31,977 nt of DNA from Caldilineaceae bacterium (GTDB lineage: Bacteria; Chloroflexota; Anaerolineae; Caldilineales; Caldilineaceae): assembly GCA_020634815.1 (NCBI GenBank), contig JACKBA010000054.1:1-31977 (forward strand), written 5' to 3'. The notes under the pieces are model-generated. The model did no database searches. It was not told the DNA's origin and saw nothing but the letters and a program-made list of their open reading frames with translations. Positions 1 through 7,526 of the stretch are shown piece after piece (the stretch's first letter is position 1; every line of letters begins with the position of its first letter). The position numbers and the translations under genes are program-made.

Positions 1-2
1 CG

Positions 3-1085
3 ACGGCGAACCCGTTCCTGCCCGGCATGATGGGCCAGTGGCAGGAAGCCGTGCAGCGCTCGCTGGGCGGCATGAACGACTACACCGCCTCGACCGCGCA
101 GGCCGTCAGCCGGCAGATGCTCGTCGCGCAGGAGCAGATGCTGCGCATTATGCAGATGGCGACCGATGCCTGGCAGCGGCTGGCTGCATCGGGCAGCGAC
201 CCGGCCAACTGGCAGGCTGACCTGAACGATATCGCCGAACAGATGCGCCAGCAGATGATGGACAGCTATGTGGCCTCCATGCAGGGCGGCGGCGAAGCGG
301 CGCAACTCTACCAGGCGTACCTGGCCGAGATGGCGACGCTGGCGGCGCCGTGGCAGGCGGCCATGACGCAGATGCCGGCGTGGCGCCCCGGTGCAGAGGG
401 TTGGAGCGCCGGCGTGGCCCAGGCCATGGACGCCAATCTCAAGGCGTTCGACCAATCCTTCGGCCGCTTCCTGACCAGTCCGACGCTGGGTCTCTACCGC
501 AACTCCATCGGCCAGGTGAACCAGGGCTTCAAGCTCTGGCTGGAGGCACGCACGCTGGAGGTGGAGTACCAGACTGTCGTCAGCGGGGCGTGGGCCAAGG
601 CATTCCAGGCGATGATGACGAAGCTGGTCGCGCTCGTGCAGGAAGGCAAGCCCGTGCAGAGCGTGCGCGAACTGACCGACATCTGGGTCGAGGTGGCGGA
701 CAAGGAGTTCTTTGCCCTGTTCCACTCCGACGAGTTCGCCGCGCTGCAAGGGCGCTATCTCAACAGCTGCATGGCGCTCAAGCGCGCCCAGCGCGACCTG
801 CTCGAGAACTGGCTGCGCGCCAACGATCTGCCGACGCGCAGCGACCTGGACGAGGCGTATCACGAGATCTACACCCTGCGCAAGGAAGTCAAAGTGCTCA
901 AAAAGACGCTCAACCAGATGAGTGGCGGGCCGCGTGAGGAAGCGCCGGCCGGCGCAGCCGCAGAGACCGCGCCCGTGAAGAAACCGCGTGCGACCAAGAA
1001 GAGCGCCAAGGCTGTGGCCGCAGCAGAGGAAAAACCGTCGAAGAGCAAGCGCAAGGCCGGCAAGGGCGAGAAGGAGAAGAAGTGA
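3..1085 (+). CDS. phaE: PHA synthase subunit PhaE (class III), 5' end missing
   Basis: Non-catalytic partner of the class III polyhydroxyalkanoate synthase; with PhaC it polymerises (R)-3-hydroxyacyl-CoA at the granule surface. The frame stays open to the left edge, so the true start is probably upstream; the first ATG is at 27. From that Met the visible part is 352 residues, close to the family length. The region around residues 160-300 carries the PhaE pattern: an aromatic-rich helical block, then LPTRSDLDEAYHEIYTLRKE leading into a short coiled coil (about 270-298). The last 50 or so residues are a Lys/Ala-rich tail (KKPRATKKSAKAV and similar), resembling basic tails of granule- or DNA-binding proteins; that role is inference. 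The stop codon overlaps the phaC start (TGATG), which implies coupled translation. Identity is firm from the C-terminal half and the neighbouring phaC. Confidence 0.88.
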   Translation, partial: TANPFLPGMMGQWQEAVQRSLGGMNDYTASTAQAVSRQMLVAQEQMLRIMQMATDAWQRLAASGSDPANWQADLNDIAEQMRQQMMDSYVASMQGGGEAAQLYQAYLAEMATLAAPWQAAMTQMPAWRPGAEGWSAGVAQAMDANLKAFDQSFGRFLTSPTLGLYRNSIGQVNQGFKLWLEARTLEVEYQTVVSGAWAKAFQAMMTKLVALVQEGKPVQSVRELTDIWVEVADKEFFALFHSDEFAALQGRYLNSCMALKRAQRDLLENWLRANDLPTRSDLDEAYHEIYTLRKEVKVLKKTLNQMSGGPREEAPAGAAAETAPVKKPRATKKSAKAVAAAEEKPSKSKRKAGKGEKEKK

Positions 1086-2173
1086 TGGCGGCGGCAAACG
1101 TACCACCAACCGTCAACGATCTCATGGAGGAACTGGCCGGTATCAATCGCAAGGTTCTGGCCGGGCTGGAGAATCTCAGCCACCTGCACGAAGATGACAT
1201 CCAGTTCGGCACCACGCCCAAGGACGAGATCTACCGCGAAGACAAGATCGTCCTCTATCGCTACCGTCCCGTGGTGGAGAAGCCTTTCGGCGTACCGCTG
1301 CTGATCAGCTATGCGCTGGTCAACCGCCCGTACATGGTTGACTTGCAGGAAGATCGCTCGCTGGTGCGTAACCTGCTCAAGCTGGGCATTGACGTTTATC
1401 TGATCGACTGGGGCTACCCCGGCCCGACCGAGCGCTGGCTGACGCTGGAAGATTACATCGATGGCTACCTGGACAACTGCGTCGACGCCATTCGCACCCG
1501 GCACGGCATCGATCAGATCAACCTGCTGGGGATCTGTCAGGGGGGCGTCTTCTCGCTCTGCTACGCCGCCACGCACCCGGAAAAGATCAAGAACCTGATT
1601 ACCATGGTGGCGCCGGTCGATTTTCACGTCAAGGGCACGGCGGGCTGTGGGCTGCTCAACTCCTGGTGCCAGAGCATGGACCCCGATCTCATGGTCGACG
1701 CCTTCGGCAACGTGCCGGGCGACTTCATGAATTTCGGCTATCTCATGCTGCGCCCCTTCCAGCTCAACGTGGGCAAGTATGTGAACATGCTCGACGTGCT
1801 GGAAGATGAGGCCAAGCTGCTCAACTTTCTGCGCATGGAGAAGTGGATCTTCGACAGCCCCGACCAGGCGGGCGAGGCATGGCGCCGCTTCATCAAGGAG
1901 TTCTACCAGAAGAACGCGCTGGTCAACGGCACGTTTGAGCTGGGCGGCCGGCGCGTCGATCTGGAGCAGATCCGGATGCCGGTGCTGAACCTCTACGCCG
2001 AGGAAGATCACCTGGTGCCGCCGGCCTCGTCGATTGCGCTCGAGCGTCACGTGGGCACTGCCGACTATACCGTGCGCGGCTTCCCGGCCGGTCACATCGG
2101 CATGTACGTCAGCGGCAAGGTGCAGCGCGATTTGCCGCCCACCATCGCCGACTGGCTCAAGGCACGCGCATAA
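1085..2173 (+). CDS. phaC: Class III poly(R)-hydroxyalkanoic acid synthase, catalytic subunit PhaC
   Basis: Catalytic subunit that transfers hydroxyacyl units from CoA to the growing polyester chain on cytoplasmic granules. The 362-residue length fits class III enzymes. The alpha/beta-hydrolase fold carries the lipase-like box GICQGG with the nucleophile Cys151, the acid Asp308 in AEEDHLVPP and His337 in AGHIG; order and spacing match the Cys-Asp-His triad of the family. I start at the ATG at 1085 rather than the GTG one codon earlier: it overlaps the phaE stop by one base and has AAGGAG at 1071-1076, eight bases upstream. The class assignment rests on the short length plus the adjacent PhaE. 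A strong intrinsic terminator follows, so phaE-phaC ends a transcript here. Confidence 0.95.
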   Translation: MAAANVPPTVNDLMEELAGINRKVLAGLENLSHLHEDDIQFGTTPKDEIYREDKIVLYRYRPVVEKPFGVPLLISYALVNRPYMVDLQEDRSLVRNLLKLGIDVYLIDWGYPGPTERWLTLEDYIDGYLDNCVDAIRTRHGIDQINLLGICQGGVFSLCYAATHPEKIKNLITMVAPVDFHVKGTAGCGLLNSWCQSMDPDLMVDAFGNVPGDFMNFGYLMLRPFQLNVGKYVNMLDVLEDEAKLLNFLRMEKWIFDSPDQAGEAWRRFIKEFYQKNALVNGTFELGGRRVDLEQIRMPVLNLYAEEDHLVPPASSIALERHVGTADYTVRGFPAGHIGMYVSGKVQRDLPPTIADWLKARA

Positions 2174-2195
2174 GCAGGCAATTGGCATTCAGCCG

Positions 2196-2230
2196 ACGCG
2201 GCAGGAACCTTCCCTTCCTGCCGCGTTTTT
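2196..2230 (+). terminator. Intrinsic terminator after phaC
   Basis: Perfect 12-bp stem (ACGCGGCAGGAA at 2196-2207 pairing with 2215-2226), a 7-base loop, and five T's at 2226-2230. It lies 22 bases past the phaC stop and separates phaEC from phaB. Confidence 0.9.
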
Positions 2231-2261
2231 GCTGGGGGCAACCGGCGCATTTTGACGCAAC

Positions 2262-2289
2262 TTGCATTCTGCCCAGCATCTGATATTCT
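2262..2289 (+). promoter_or_regulatory. Candidate sigma-70-type promoter for phaB
   Basis: TTGCAT (2262-2267), a 16-base spacer and TATTCT (2284-2289) lie between the phaC terminator and phaB. A promoter is expected here because the terminator isolates phaB, but the match is only moderate. Confidence 0.4.
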
Positions 2290-2337
2290 CTCCCCACTCT
2301 CCATTCGTACGTTGTCAACCAAAGGAGGAACCACCCT

Positions 2338-3057
2338 ATGGACCATTTTGGCCTGAAAGATCGCGTCATGTTTGTGACGGGCGGCAATCGCGGCATCGGC
2401 GCGGCGATCGTCGAGGTGCTCAACAAGACCGGCGCGCGTGTCGTCTATACCTACCGCAACGAACCAGGCCCGCAGGCAGAGCTTGCCTTCCGCGCCGACG
2501 TGACCGATCCTGCTTCCATGGATGAGGCGATCGATCGCACCGAGAACGAAGTCGGCCCGATCTACGGCGTCGTGCTCAACGCCGGCATCACCAAGGACAA
2601 CCTTTTCCCGCGCATTTCTGTGGAGGATTGGTACGCCGTTATCGACACCAACCTCAACGGCATCTTCAACACGCTGCGCCCCATCGTGCCCCGCCTCTAC
2701 GATCGCGGTTCCGGCTCGCTGGTCTTTATCAGCTCCGTGGTGGGCGAGCAAGGGAACATCGGCCAGGCGAACTATGCGGCCTCCAAGTCGGCGGTCATCG
2801 GCCTGGCCAAGACGCTGGGGCTGGAAGGCGCGCGCTATGGCGTGCGCTCGAACGTGGTGGCGCCGGGCTTCACCTCGACCGATATGGTCAAGGCCATCCC
2901 GGAGAAGGTGCAGGAGCGCATCCTGCAGAAGATCCCGCTGCGCCGCTTTGCCGACCCGGAGGAAGTCGCCTGGGCCGTCGCCTTCATGATGTCGCCGCTC
3001 ATGGCCGGCTACATCACGGGCGATGTGCTCAGCGTCAACGGCGGGCAGTATACCTAG
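2338..3057 (+). CDS. phaB: SDR reductase, probable acetoacetyl-CoA reductase PhaB (FabG-like)
   Basis: Short-chain dehydrogenase of 239 residues, expected to reduce acetoacetyl-CoA (or 3-oxoacyl-CoA) with NADPH to the (R)-3-hydroxyacyl-CoA used by PhaEC. Visible motifs: the nucleotide-binding glycine motif TGGNRGIG (14-21), NAG (81-83), catalytic Ser133, and YAASK with Tyr146 and Lys150. The AGGAGG ribosome site at 2323-2328 lies nine bases before the ATG and fixes the start. PhaB and FabG cannot be told apart safely from sequence alone; the location directly behind phaEC is what favours PhaB. It has its own candidate promoter and a small gene one base downstream. Confidence 0.8.
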   Translation: MDHFGLKDRVMFVTGGNRGIGAAIVEVLNKTGARVVYTYRNEPGPQAELAFRADVTDPASMDEAIDRTENEVGPIYGVVLNAGITKDNLFPRISVEDWYAVIDTNLNGIFNTLRPIVPRLYDRGSGSLVFISSVVGEQGNIGQANYAASKSAVIGLAKTLGLEGARYGVRSNVVAPGFTSTDMVKAIPEKVQERILQKIPLRRFADPEEVAWAVAFMMSPLMAGYITGDVLSVNGGQYT

Positions 3058-3058
3058 G

Positions 3059-3535
3059 ATGAGCACCCCCCAAGACGCCGTCTCCGCCTGGTTCCAGATG
3101 ATGGCGGAAGCCATGCGCGGCGCGACGGAGGCACAGGCGGCCATGCGGGCCTTTGCCCAGGCGCGCACGCCGGAGGATGTCGCCCAGTGGATGGCGCGCT
3201 ATCTGCCCGATGCTGTGGCAGGGCAGCCGGCCGGCGCTTACTCGCCGGAGACGTGGTGGCGATTGACGGGCTTCGTGCCGCGCATTCGCTATCTGGAGCA
3301 GCTCGAACGCAACGAGCTGTTGCGCCAGCGGCTGGATGAGGCAGAGGCTACGATCGCCCGTTTGCGCGCGCAACTGGGCGCGACCGGGCAGGCAGCCGCG
3401 CAGGTGCAGGATGTCACCGCGGCGTGGCAGGGAATCTTTGCGGAGATGCTCAAGGCGCAAACTGATTGGCTGCACGCGTGGAATGCGGCGCAGGCTGGTG
3501 GCGCCGGAGACGCTGTGGGCGAACCCGCTCCATAG
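3059..3535 (+). CDS. Small helical protein of the PHA cluster, unknown function
   Basis: I do not recognise a named family. The 158-residue product starts at an ATG one base after the phaB stop, so it is almost certainly co-transcribed and co-translated with phaB. It is helix-rich: an N-terminal amphipathic stretch rich in Ala, Gln and Met, then RIRYLEQLERNELLRQRLDE followed by ATIARLRAQLG, a heptad-like coiled coil around residues 75-115, then a Trp-containing helix and an Ala/Gly-rich end. The coiled coil recalls the C-terminal coiled coil of PhaE. By position and build it could be a phasin-like granule protein or a second PhaE-like synthase partner; both are inference. A perfect bidirectional terminator follows. 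Confidence 0.75.
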   Translation: MSTPQDAVSAWFQMMAEAMRGATEAQAAMRAFAQARTPEDVAQWMARYLPDAVAGQPAGAYSPETWWRLTGFVPRIRYLEQLERNELLRQRLDEAEATIARLRAQLGATGQAAAQVQDVTAAWQGIFAEMLKAQTDWLHAWNAAQAGGAGDAVGEPAP

Positions 3536-3552
3536 CCGGCGGCCGATGGCAC

Positions 3553-3591
3553 AAAAAAAGCGGCGTGGCGGATCATCCGCCACGCCGCTTT
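3553..3591. terminator. Bidirectional intrinsic terminator
   Basis: Near-perfect inverted repeat with arms at 3557-3573 and 3575-3591 (core AGCGGCGTGGCGGAT). The run of A's at 3553-3559 becomes a T-run on the - strand, so it is a very good terminator for the lipoprotein gene ending at 3609. On the + strand it is followed by a broken T-tract and can also end the phaB operon. Confidence 0.88.
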
Positions 3592-3608
3592 CGTTTGTCG
3601 CTATGCGG

Positions 3609-4742
3609 TTATTTTTCCTCGACCATGGCCATCGGCACATTCGCCTCGACCAGGCGCTGCTCCAGCTTTTCACTGTCGCCGAAGAAGGCCCGGGCGTAGG
3701 TCTTGCCGTCGTAGTCGCCGGTGAAAAGCCAGCGCTTGACGTAGTTCATGTAGACCAGCATGCCGGTGTTGATATCGTGGCAGGTGTTGCCCTCGTAGAT
3801 GGTCGTCCAGCCGCCGCCTTCCTCGATCTCGACCGAGTGCGGACCGGAGCAGAAGACCTCGACACCCTCGCCATTGCCCAGCGGGAAGACGCCGACAGCA
3901 TCGCCGGGATTGGCGCCCATCCAATAGCTGTAGAGGAAGTTCTGTTCGGCTTCGCCCGTGCGCTCCTCGCCTGTCTTCTGGTTCACCTCGAAGGTCCAGG
4001 CGTCGGTGGAGAAGCACGAGTCATCCCACGTCACCGTGTGCTCGACGGGCAGGAAGTCGCCGCTCGGCTGCCGGTTGACGACCGCATCGACCTCGGCCTC
4101 ACAGCTCTTGATCTGGCAGCGGTCAGAGTTGCAGCTCCAGTCGACGGCCCACTTGACCGCCAGGTCGGGGCCGAACAGCGCTTCGGCGGCAGCCGGCGCG
4201 TCGACAACGGGCGCTTCGCCCTCGCCGGCCACACGCACCAGTTCGGCGGCAACCCAGCCGTTCTCGATCTGGTCGCCGCTGACGCCGGTCACCTTGGAAT
4301 CAAGCTGGTACCAGCGGCCATCCTCGCTGCGCCCGAGCACGTCGAAAGTCTGGCCAGGGTTCACCTTGGCGACAATGTCAAAAGAGGTGCCGGGGCCGCT
4401 GCGCAGGTTGGCGCGCACGCCTTGCGTGGCAATCGTCACGCGCAGCGGTTCGTCGCCCTCAGGCGTGGCGGTGGGCGTGGGCAGCGGCGAGTCGCTCTCC
4501 TCCTCGGTCGCCGGCGGCTGGTAGGCCGACAGCGGCTCGATGACCGTGTTGACCGAGGCGGGCATGGCGGCATCGGCGACGGCGGCGCCGGGGCTCGACT
4601 GCACGGCAACACCCGACGCGGCGCAACCGCTCAGGACAAAAAGGGCGACCGTCACGAGCAGGAAGCCGGCGGTCAGGGTACGCAATGGTTTGCGGCCGTT
4701 GATGCGAACGTCAGCGGCATTCAGAAATTTTTGGTCATGCAT
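3609..4742 (-). CDS. Secreted lipoprotein with bacterial SH3 domain
   Basis: Exported lipoprotein of 377 residues. The N-terminus is basic, then hydrophobic (about 24-38), then the lipobox LSGC with Cys40 as the lipidation site. A Ser/Thr/Pro-rich spacer containing PLPTPTATPEG follows. A bacterial SH3 domain spans about residues 102-172 with the usual VRANLRSGPGTSF signature and GRWYQLD. The remaining ~200 residues contain several Cys (for example SCNSDRC and IKSC) and match no fold I recognise. I use the ATG at 4742 rather than a TTG four codons upstream. An extended -10 box lies upstream at 4793-4801. SH3b domains usually bind peptidoglycan or other cell-wall polymers; the substrate here is unknown. 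Confidence 0.85.
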   Translation of the reverse strand: MHDQKFLNAADVRINGRKPLRTLTAGFLLVTVALFVLSGCAASGVAVQSSPGAAVADAAMPASVNTVIEPLSAYQPPATEEESDSPLPTPTATPEGDEPLRVTIATQGVRANLRSGPGTSFDIVAKVNPGQTFDVLGRSEDGRWYQLDSKVTGVSGDQIENGWVAAELVRVAGEGEAPVVDAPAAAEALFGPDLAVKWAVDWSCNSDRCQIKSCEAEVDAVVNRQPSGDFLPVEHTVTWDDSCFSTDAWTFEVNQKTGEERTGEAEQNFLYSYWMGANPGDAVGVFPLGNGEGVEVFCSGPHSVEIEEGGGWTTIYEGNTCHDINTGMLVYMNYVKRWLFTGDYDGKTYARAFFGDSEKLEQRLVEANVPMAMVEEK

Positions 4743-4792
4743 GGCTGGTCTCAAAACATGTGAGAATAACGAGGTCTGCAGGCATGCCGGCC

Positions 4793-4801
4793 ATTATAGC
4801 A
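4793..4801 (-). promoter_or_regulatory. Extended -10 promoter for the SH3 lipoprotein gene
   Basis: The - strand reads TGCTATAAT, a perfect -10 with the TGn extension, about 50 bases before the ATG. No good -35 is present. Confidence 0.65.
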
Positions 4802-4840
4802 CGGTCACAAAATTGCAGGGAAACGAACAATCGCCCAGAT

Positions 4841-5437
4841 TTAATCCAATGTCACGAGGATGTTTTCGAGCAACCCCATTTCGTCCAAGCCCTCGTAGGC
4901 GTAGGCTCGAACCATGTGATTGGGATCGTTGAGCAGGGGGTAGAGCACGGCGGCCGCCTTCATCGTGGCGATCTTGCGCAGGGCTGCCGCGGCCCGCGTG
5001 CGTGCGCCCTGATGCGTGCCCTGGAAGATGACCGCGGCCAGCGCCGGTACGGCATCGTCGCCGCACTGGGCGAGGGTATCCGCCGCGGCCTGGCGCACCA
5101 TGCCGTCATCGTCGGTCAGCAGGCGCGCCGTCGCGCCAAGATGAGGCTCCACCGCCGCCGGCACACGCTGGTGGAGAACGGCCAGCGCCATGGCCGCCGC
5201 GGCGCGCACACCGGCATCGCCGTCGCCGAGCGCAGCCAGCAACGCCGGCACCGCCTGTGTTCCGCCGCAGACCGCCAGCCCGCGTACGGCCCACCACCGG
5301 CGGTCGCTGTCGTCCGCCGCGACCAGCGCCAGCAGCGCCGGCTCGTCGGCCGCGGTGAGTTGGAGCGCAGCACGTTCGGCGCGCTCGTCGTCGCCGGCGT
5401 CGATGGCATCAAGCAGGTTGGGAACAGGCGCGTTCAT
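4841..5437 (-). CDS. HEAT-repeat protein
   Basis: Soluble 198-residue protein made of HEAT/PBS-lyase-like helical repeats, for example RRWWAVRGLAVCGGTQAVPA, GVRAAAAMAL, MVRQAAADTLAQCGDDAVPA, RTRAAAALRKIA and MVRAYAYEGLDEMG at about 30-residue intervals. The repeats cover nearly the whole chain, so it is probably an adaptor or scaffold rather than an enzyme. The start is the ATG at 5437, with no clear Shine-Dalgarno; a TTG two codons upstream is possible. It follows the membrane protein gene by 59 bases on the same strand and may share its transcript. The specific partner cannot be read from sequence. Confidence 0.82.
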   Translation of the reverse strand: MNAPVPNLLDAIDAGDDERAERAALQLTAADEPALLALVAADDSDRRWWAVRGLAVCGGTQAVPALLAALGDGDAGVRAAAAMALAVLHQRVPAAVEPHLGATARLLTDDDGMVRQAAADTLAQCGDDAVPALAAVIFQGTHQGARTRAAAALRKIATMKAAAVLYPLLNDPNHMVRAYAYEGLDEMGLLENILVTLD

Positions 5438-5496
5438 GGGCAAGGGTGAATGGCGTGGGCAGGCAGCACGGCGATGCCGGATTCATCGGCAGTGTG

Positions 5497-6390
5497 CTAC
5501 CGGCTGGAAGGCGTCGTCACGATCAATTCGAGAAAGTCGACGGTCACGCTTTGCGAACTCGTCGCCTGCGCAGCAATGCCGGCCGCGCCCCGGGTTTCGG
5601 CGCGTGGTGCGGCCACTTCCGCCAGCAACGTGTCGTTGCCATAGAAGCGCAGCACGCTGCCGTTGTCGTCGAGGCGGAGCCGATTGGTGCTGCCGGCCGG
5701 GTTGAGCACGGCCTGGCTCACCAGCACGGGCAGCGGATTCGCGAGGCTGTCCACCCACTGCGTGACGCTGACATTGCCGCGCCCGTCGACGGCAAAGAAG
5801 ACGAAATCTCCCTTGTCGGCAAAGCGGCCGATGATACCAGCGGCGGCATCCGGCGTCTCCGGAGAGATGGCCACCGTCGTTTCGAGTTCCATGGCCGCGG
5901 CTTCCGGTATGGAGATGCGGCTCCAGCCCAGGTAATTCGGCCACACATCCAGGCGATAGACACCCAGTTCCGGCAGCACGGCGGCGGCGAAGACGTCCGG
6001 CTCGGTGTAAGTGGCCAGGAATGGGCTGGACGCATCGAAGCGATCGGCGAAGTTGATGACGGCCTTCTCGGGCTGGTCGCCCCCGACCGCCGGTTTTCCG
6101 AACCAGGCTGTAAACGGGTTGTTGACGGTTTCCCAGGTGGTGTCAGGATCCATCGTGCGCGCCACGGTCAGGATGCCTACGGCCAGTAGCAACACGATGA
6201 GGCACATCACCAACCACCACTGCGACAGGCGCAGCCCGGCATTGGGCGGGCGCTGCACCGACTCGCGCGCGGTTGCCCGGTGTGCCGTCAGCCCGATGGA
6301 CGTGCGCTTGCTTGCCTGCACGGCAGGGTCGGATTGATAGACCCCAGTGGGTTGTTCGGTGGCGGGCTGGTTTGCATCCATGGTAGCCAT
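5497..6390 (-). CDS. Single-pass membrane protein with extracytoplasmic beta-sandwich-like domain
   Basis: Protein of 297 residues with a polar cytoplasmic N-terminus (1-57), one transmembrane helix (about 58-78, starting WWLVMCLIVLLLAVG) and an outer domain of ~215 residues. The outer domain is beta-rich with alternating hydrophobics (YRLDVWPNYLGW, MELETTVAISPE, GDFVFFAVDGRGNVSVTQW, NRLRLDDNGSVLRFYGNDTL, SVTVDFLELIV), reminiscent of concanavalin-like/LamG-type sandwiches; this is a fold guess without a search. The open frame extends further upstream but I start at the ATG at 6390, which has GGAG six bases before it and an extended -10 promoter about 40 bases upstream. Function unknown. Confidence 0.8.
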   Translation of the reverse strand: MATMDANQPATEQPTGVYQSDPAVQASKRTSIGLTAHRATARESVQRPPNAGLRLSQWWLVMCLIVLLLAVGILTVARTMDPDTTWETVNNPFTAWFGKPAVGGDQPEKAVINFADRFDASSPFLATYTEPDVFAAAVLPELGVYRLDVWPNYLGWSRISIPEAAAMELETTVAISPETPDAAAGIIGRFADKGDFVFFAVDGRGNVSVTQWVDSLANPLPVLVSQAVLNPAGSTNRLRLDDNGSVLRFYGNDTLLAEVAAPRAETRGAAGIAAQATSSQSVTVDFLELIVTTPSSR

Positions 6391-6430
6391 GCGTTGCTCC
6401 GGGCTGGTGATATGAATGGTGCTGGCCCGG

Positions 6431-6439
6431 ATTATACCA
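6431..6439 (-). promoter_or_regulatory. Extended -10 promoter for the membrane protein/HEAT genes
   Basis: The - strand reads TGGTATAAT, ending 40 bases before the ATG at 6390. The -35 region is not convincing. Confidence 0.65.
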
Positions 6440-6505
6440 CGAATTGGCGCAGTGATCTCGCCCAGATGCGCACCGGGCGCGTCGCAGACCCGCTGTGCGA
6501 TCCCG

Positions 6506-6535
6506 TTCGCCAATGTTGCGCGTGCCCTGTATACT
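6506..6535 (+). promoter_or_regulatory. Candidate promoter for clpS
   Basis: TTCGCC (6506-6511), an 18-base spacer and TATACT (6530-6535). It would give a leader of about 135 bases containing the repeats at 6624-6667. The -35 is weak. Confidence 0.4.
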
Positions 6536-6623
6536 AGAGAGCAGTTCCGTTTCTGCCGTGCTCCCCGCATTGTGTGCAGCCCGCTCAGGCCGCCGAGCCG
6601 GCGCGGGAATGCCGGAACGCACT

Positions 6624-6667
6624 GAACGTCGCAGCACGTTCGTACATCGGTATGTTCGTACATCGGT
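6624..6667. repeat. Palindrome plus 16-bp tandem duplication before clpS
   Basis: GAACGT and ACGTTC form a palindrome with a six-base gap (6624-6641). GTTCGTACATCGGT occurs twice, at 6638-6651 and 6654-6667, with a 16-base period. The second copy ends eight bases before the clpS ATG. It could be an operator or leader element; function is not shown. Confidence 0.6.
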
Positions 6668-6675
6668 GAGAAGAT

Positions 6676-7014
6676 ATGACGATCCTTGTCGCGCCCGTCA
6701 ACGAAATCGACGCACCGGCTTTGCCCGGGGTGGGCACTGCCGTCGATCAGGAGCAGGCACTCGAGCCGCTCTGGCAGGTGATCATTCACAACGACGACGT
6801 GACGCCCTTCGACTATGTCATCGGCATCCTGCTGTCACTCTTCATGCTCTCGGAGGAGATGGCGGACCACATCGCAACGACCGCCCACTTCGAAGGCCAG
6901 GCGGTGGTCGTCGTGCGCCCGCGCGCCGAGGCCGAACGGCTCGTCAAAGTGGCGAGAACGCGGGCACGTCTCGATGGCTATCCGCTGACTTTTTCCATGG
7001 AGCGTGACGCCTGA
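6676..7014 (+). CDS. clpS: ATP-dependent Clp protease adaptor ClpS
   Basis: Adaptor that binds proteins with destabilising N-terminal residues and hands them to the Clp AAA+ unfoldase. The 112-residue length is typical. The hallmark HNDDVTPFDYV sits at 38-48 with the ligand-binding Asn39, Asp40 and Asp41; His71 in ATTAHFEGQAVV matches the second conserved pocket residue, and the family ending YPLTFSME is present. The first ~33 residues are a variable extension. The start is the ATG at 6676 with a GGTGAG-like ribosome site. No clpA or clpC gene is in the window. The stop codon overlaps the next gene's start (TGATG). Confidence 0.93.
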   Translation: MTILVAPVNEIDAPALPGVGTAVDQEQALEPLWQVIIHNDDVTPFDYVIGILLSLFMLSEEMADHIATTAHFEGQAVVVVRPRAEAERLVKVARTRARLDGYPLTFSMERDA

Positions 7015-7505
7015 TGAGCCACGACTTGCCTGCCGCCGAACCCGGCTGGGTGCACGGCCACAGCCATGACCCCAATCCCGAGCCCCCGCCGGGCGATGCG
7101 ACGATCGCCGCCCACCTGCCCGGCGGCGCGACCGAGCAGCTTGCCGTCGCAACGCTGCGGGCGCTGCACTACCGGGAGATTGGCGACTGCTATATCGTGA
7201 GCACCGGACACGGGACGTCGGGGCCCTTTGTCTTTGGTGGGGTAACGCTGGCGGATTTACTCGCCCATCTTCTGCCCGGTGCGGGCTGGCAGCTTGTGGA
7301 TGTCGTGAGCGGCGACGGCTTCGGCACGCGCCTCACGCCGGCCGACCTGGCCGAGGCGCCCGCCGGCCGGCCGCCACTGCTCGCCTACATGCTGGACGGC
7401 GCAGAGATGACCCGGCAAGCCGGCCTGGTCCGCCTCGTCGTGCCGGCCGAAACGGATGATGCGCTCAAACAAGTCAAGTGGATCGCCCGCCTCGAAATCC
7501 GCTGA
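7014..7505 (+). CDS. Small molybdopterin-binding-domain-like protein (sulfite oxidase superfamily)
   Basis: Product of 163 residues whose C-terminal ~110 resemble a shortened sulfite-oxidase-type molybdopterin-binding domain: GGVTLADLLAHLL, VDVVSGDGFGTRLTPADL, PPLLAYMLDGAEM, and the ending LVRLVVPAETDDALKQVKWI then ARLEIR, typical of that fold. The usual metal-ligating Cys is not visible; the only Cys is in GDCYIV, before the domain core, so it may be a non-catalytic version. The N-terminus is His/Pro-rich (WVHGHSHDPNPEPPP), possibly metal-binding. It is translationally coupled to clpS. The family call is moderate; the link to ClpS is positional only. Confidence 0.6.
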   Translation: MSHDLPAAEPGWVHGHSHDPNPEPPPGDATIAAHLPGGATEQLAVATLRALHYREIGDCYIVSTGHGTSGPFVFGGVTLADLLAHLLPGAGWQLVDVVSGDGFGTRLTPADLAEAPAGRPPLLAYMLDGAEMTRQAGLVRLVVPAETDDALKQVKWIARLEIR

Positions 7506-7526
7506 TCCCTGAAACGACAGACGGCG

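Noticed and set aside
6624..6667. LexA (SOS) box before clpS
   Set aside because: GAAC and GTTC are present but ten bases apart, not the four expected for the Gram-positive/Chloroflexi-type box.
6391..6789. N-terminal extension of the membrane protein gene to 6789
   Set aside because: The extension crosses its own extended -10 promoter and the start of clpS; the ATG at 6390 has a good ribosome site.
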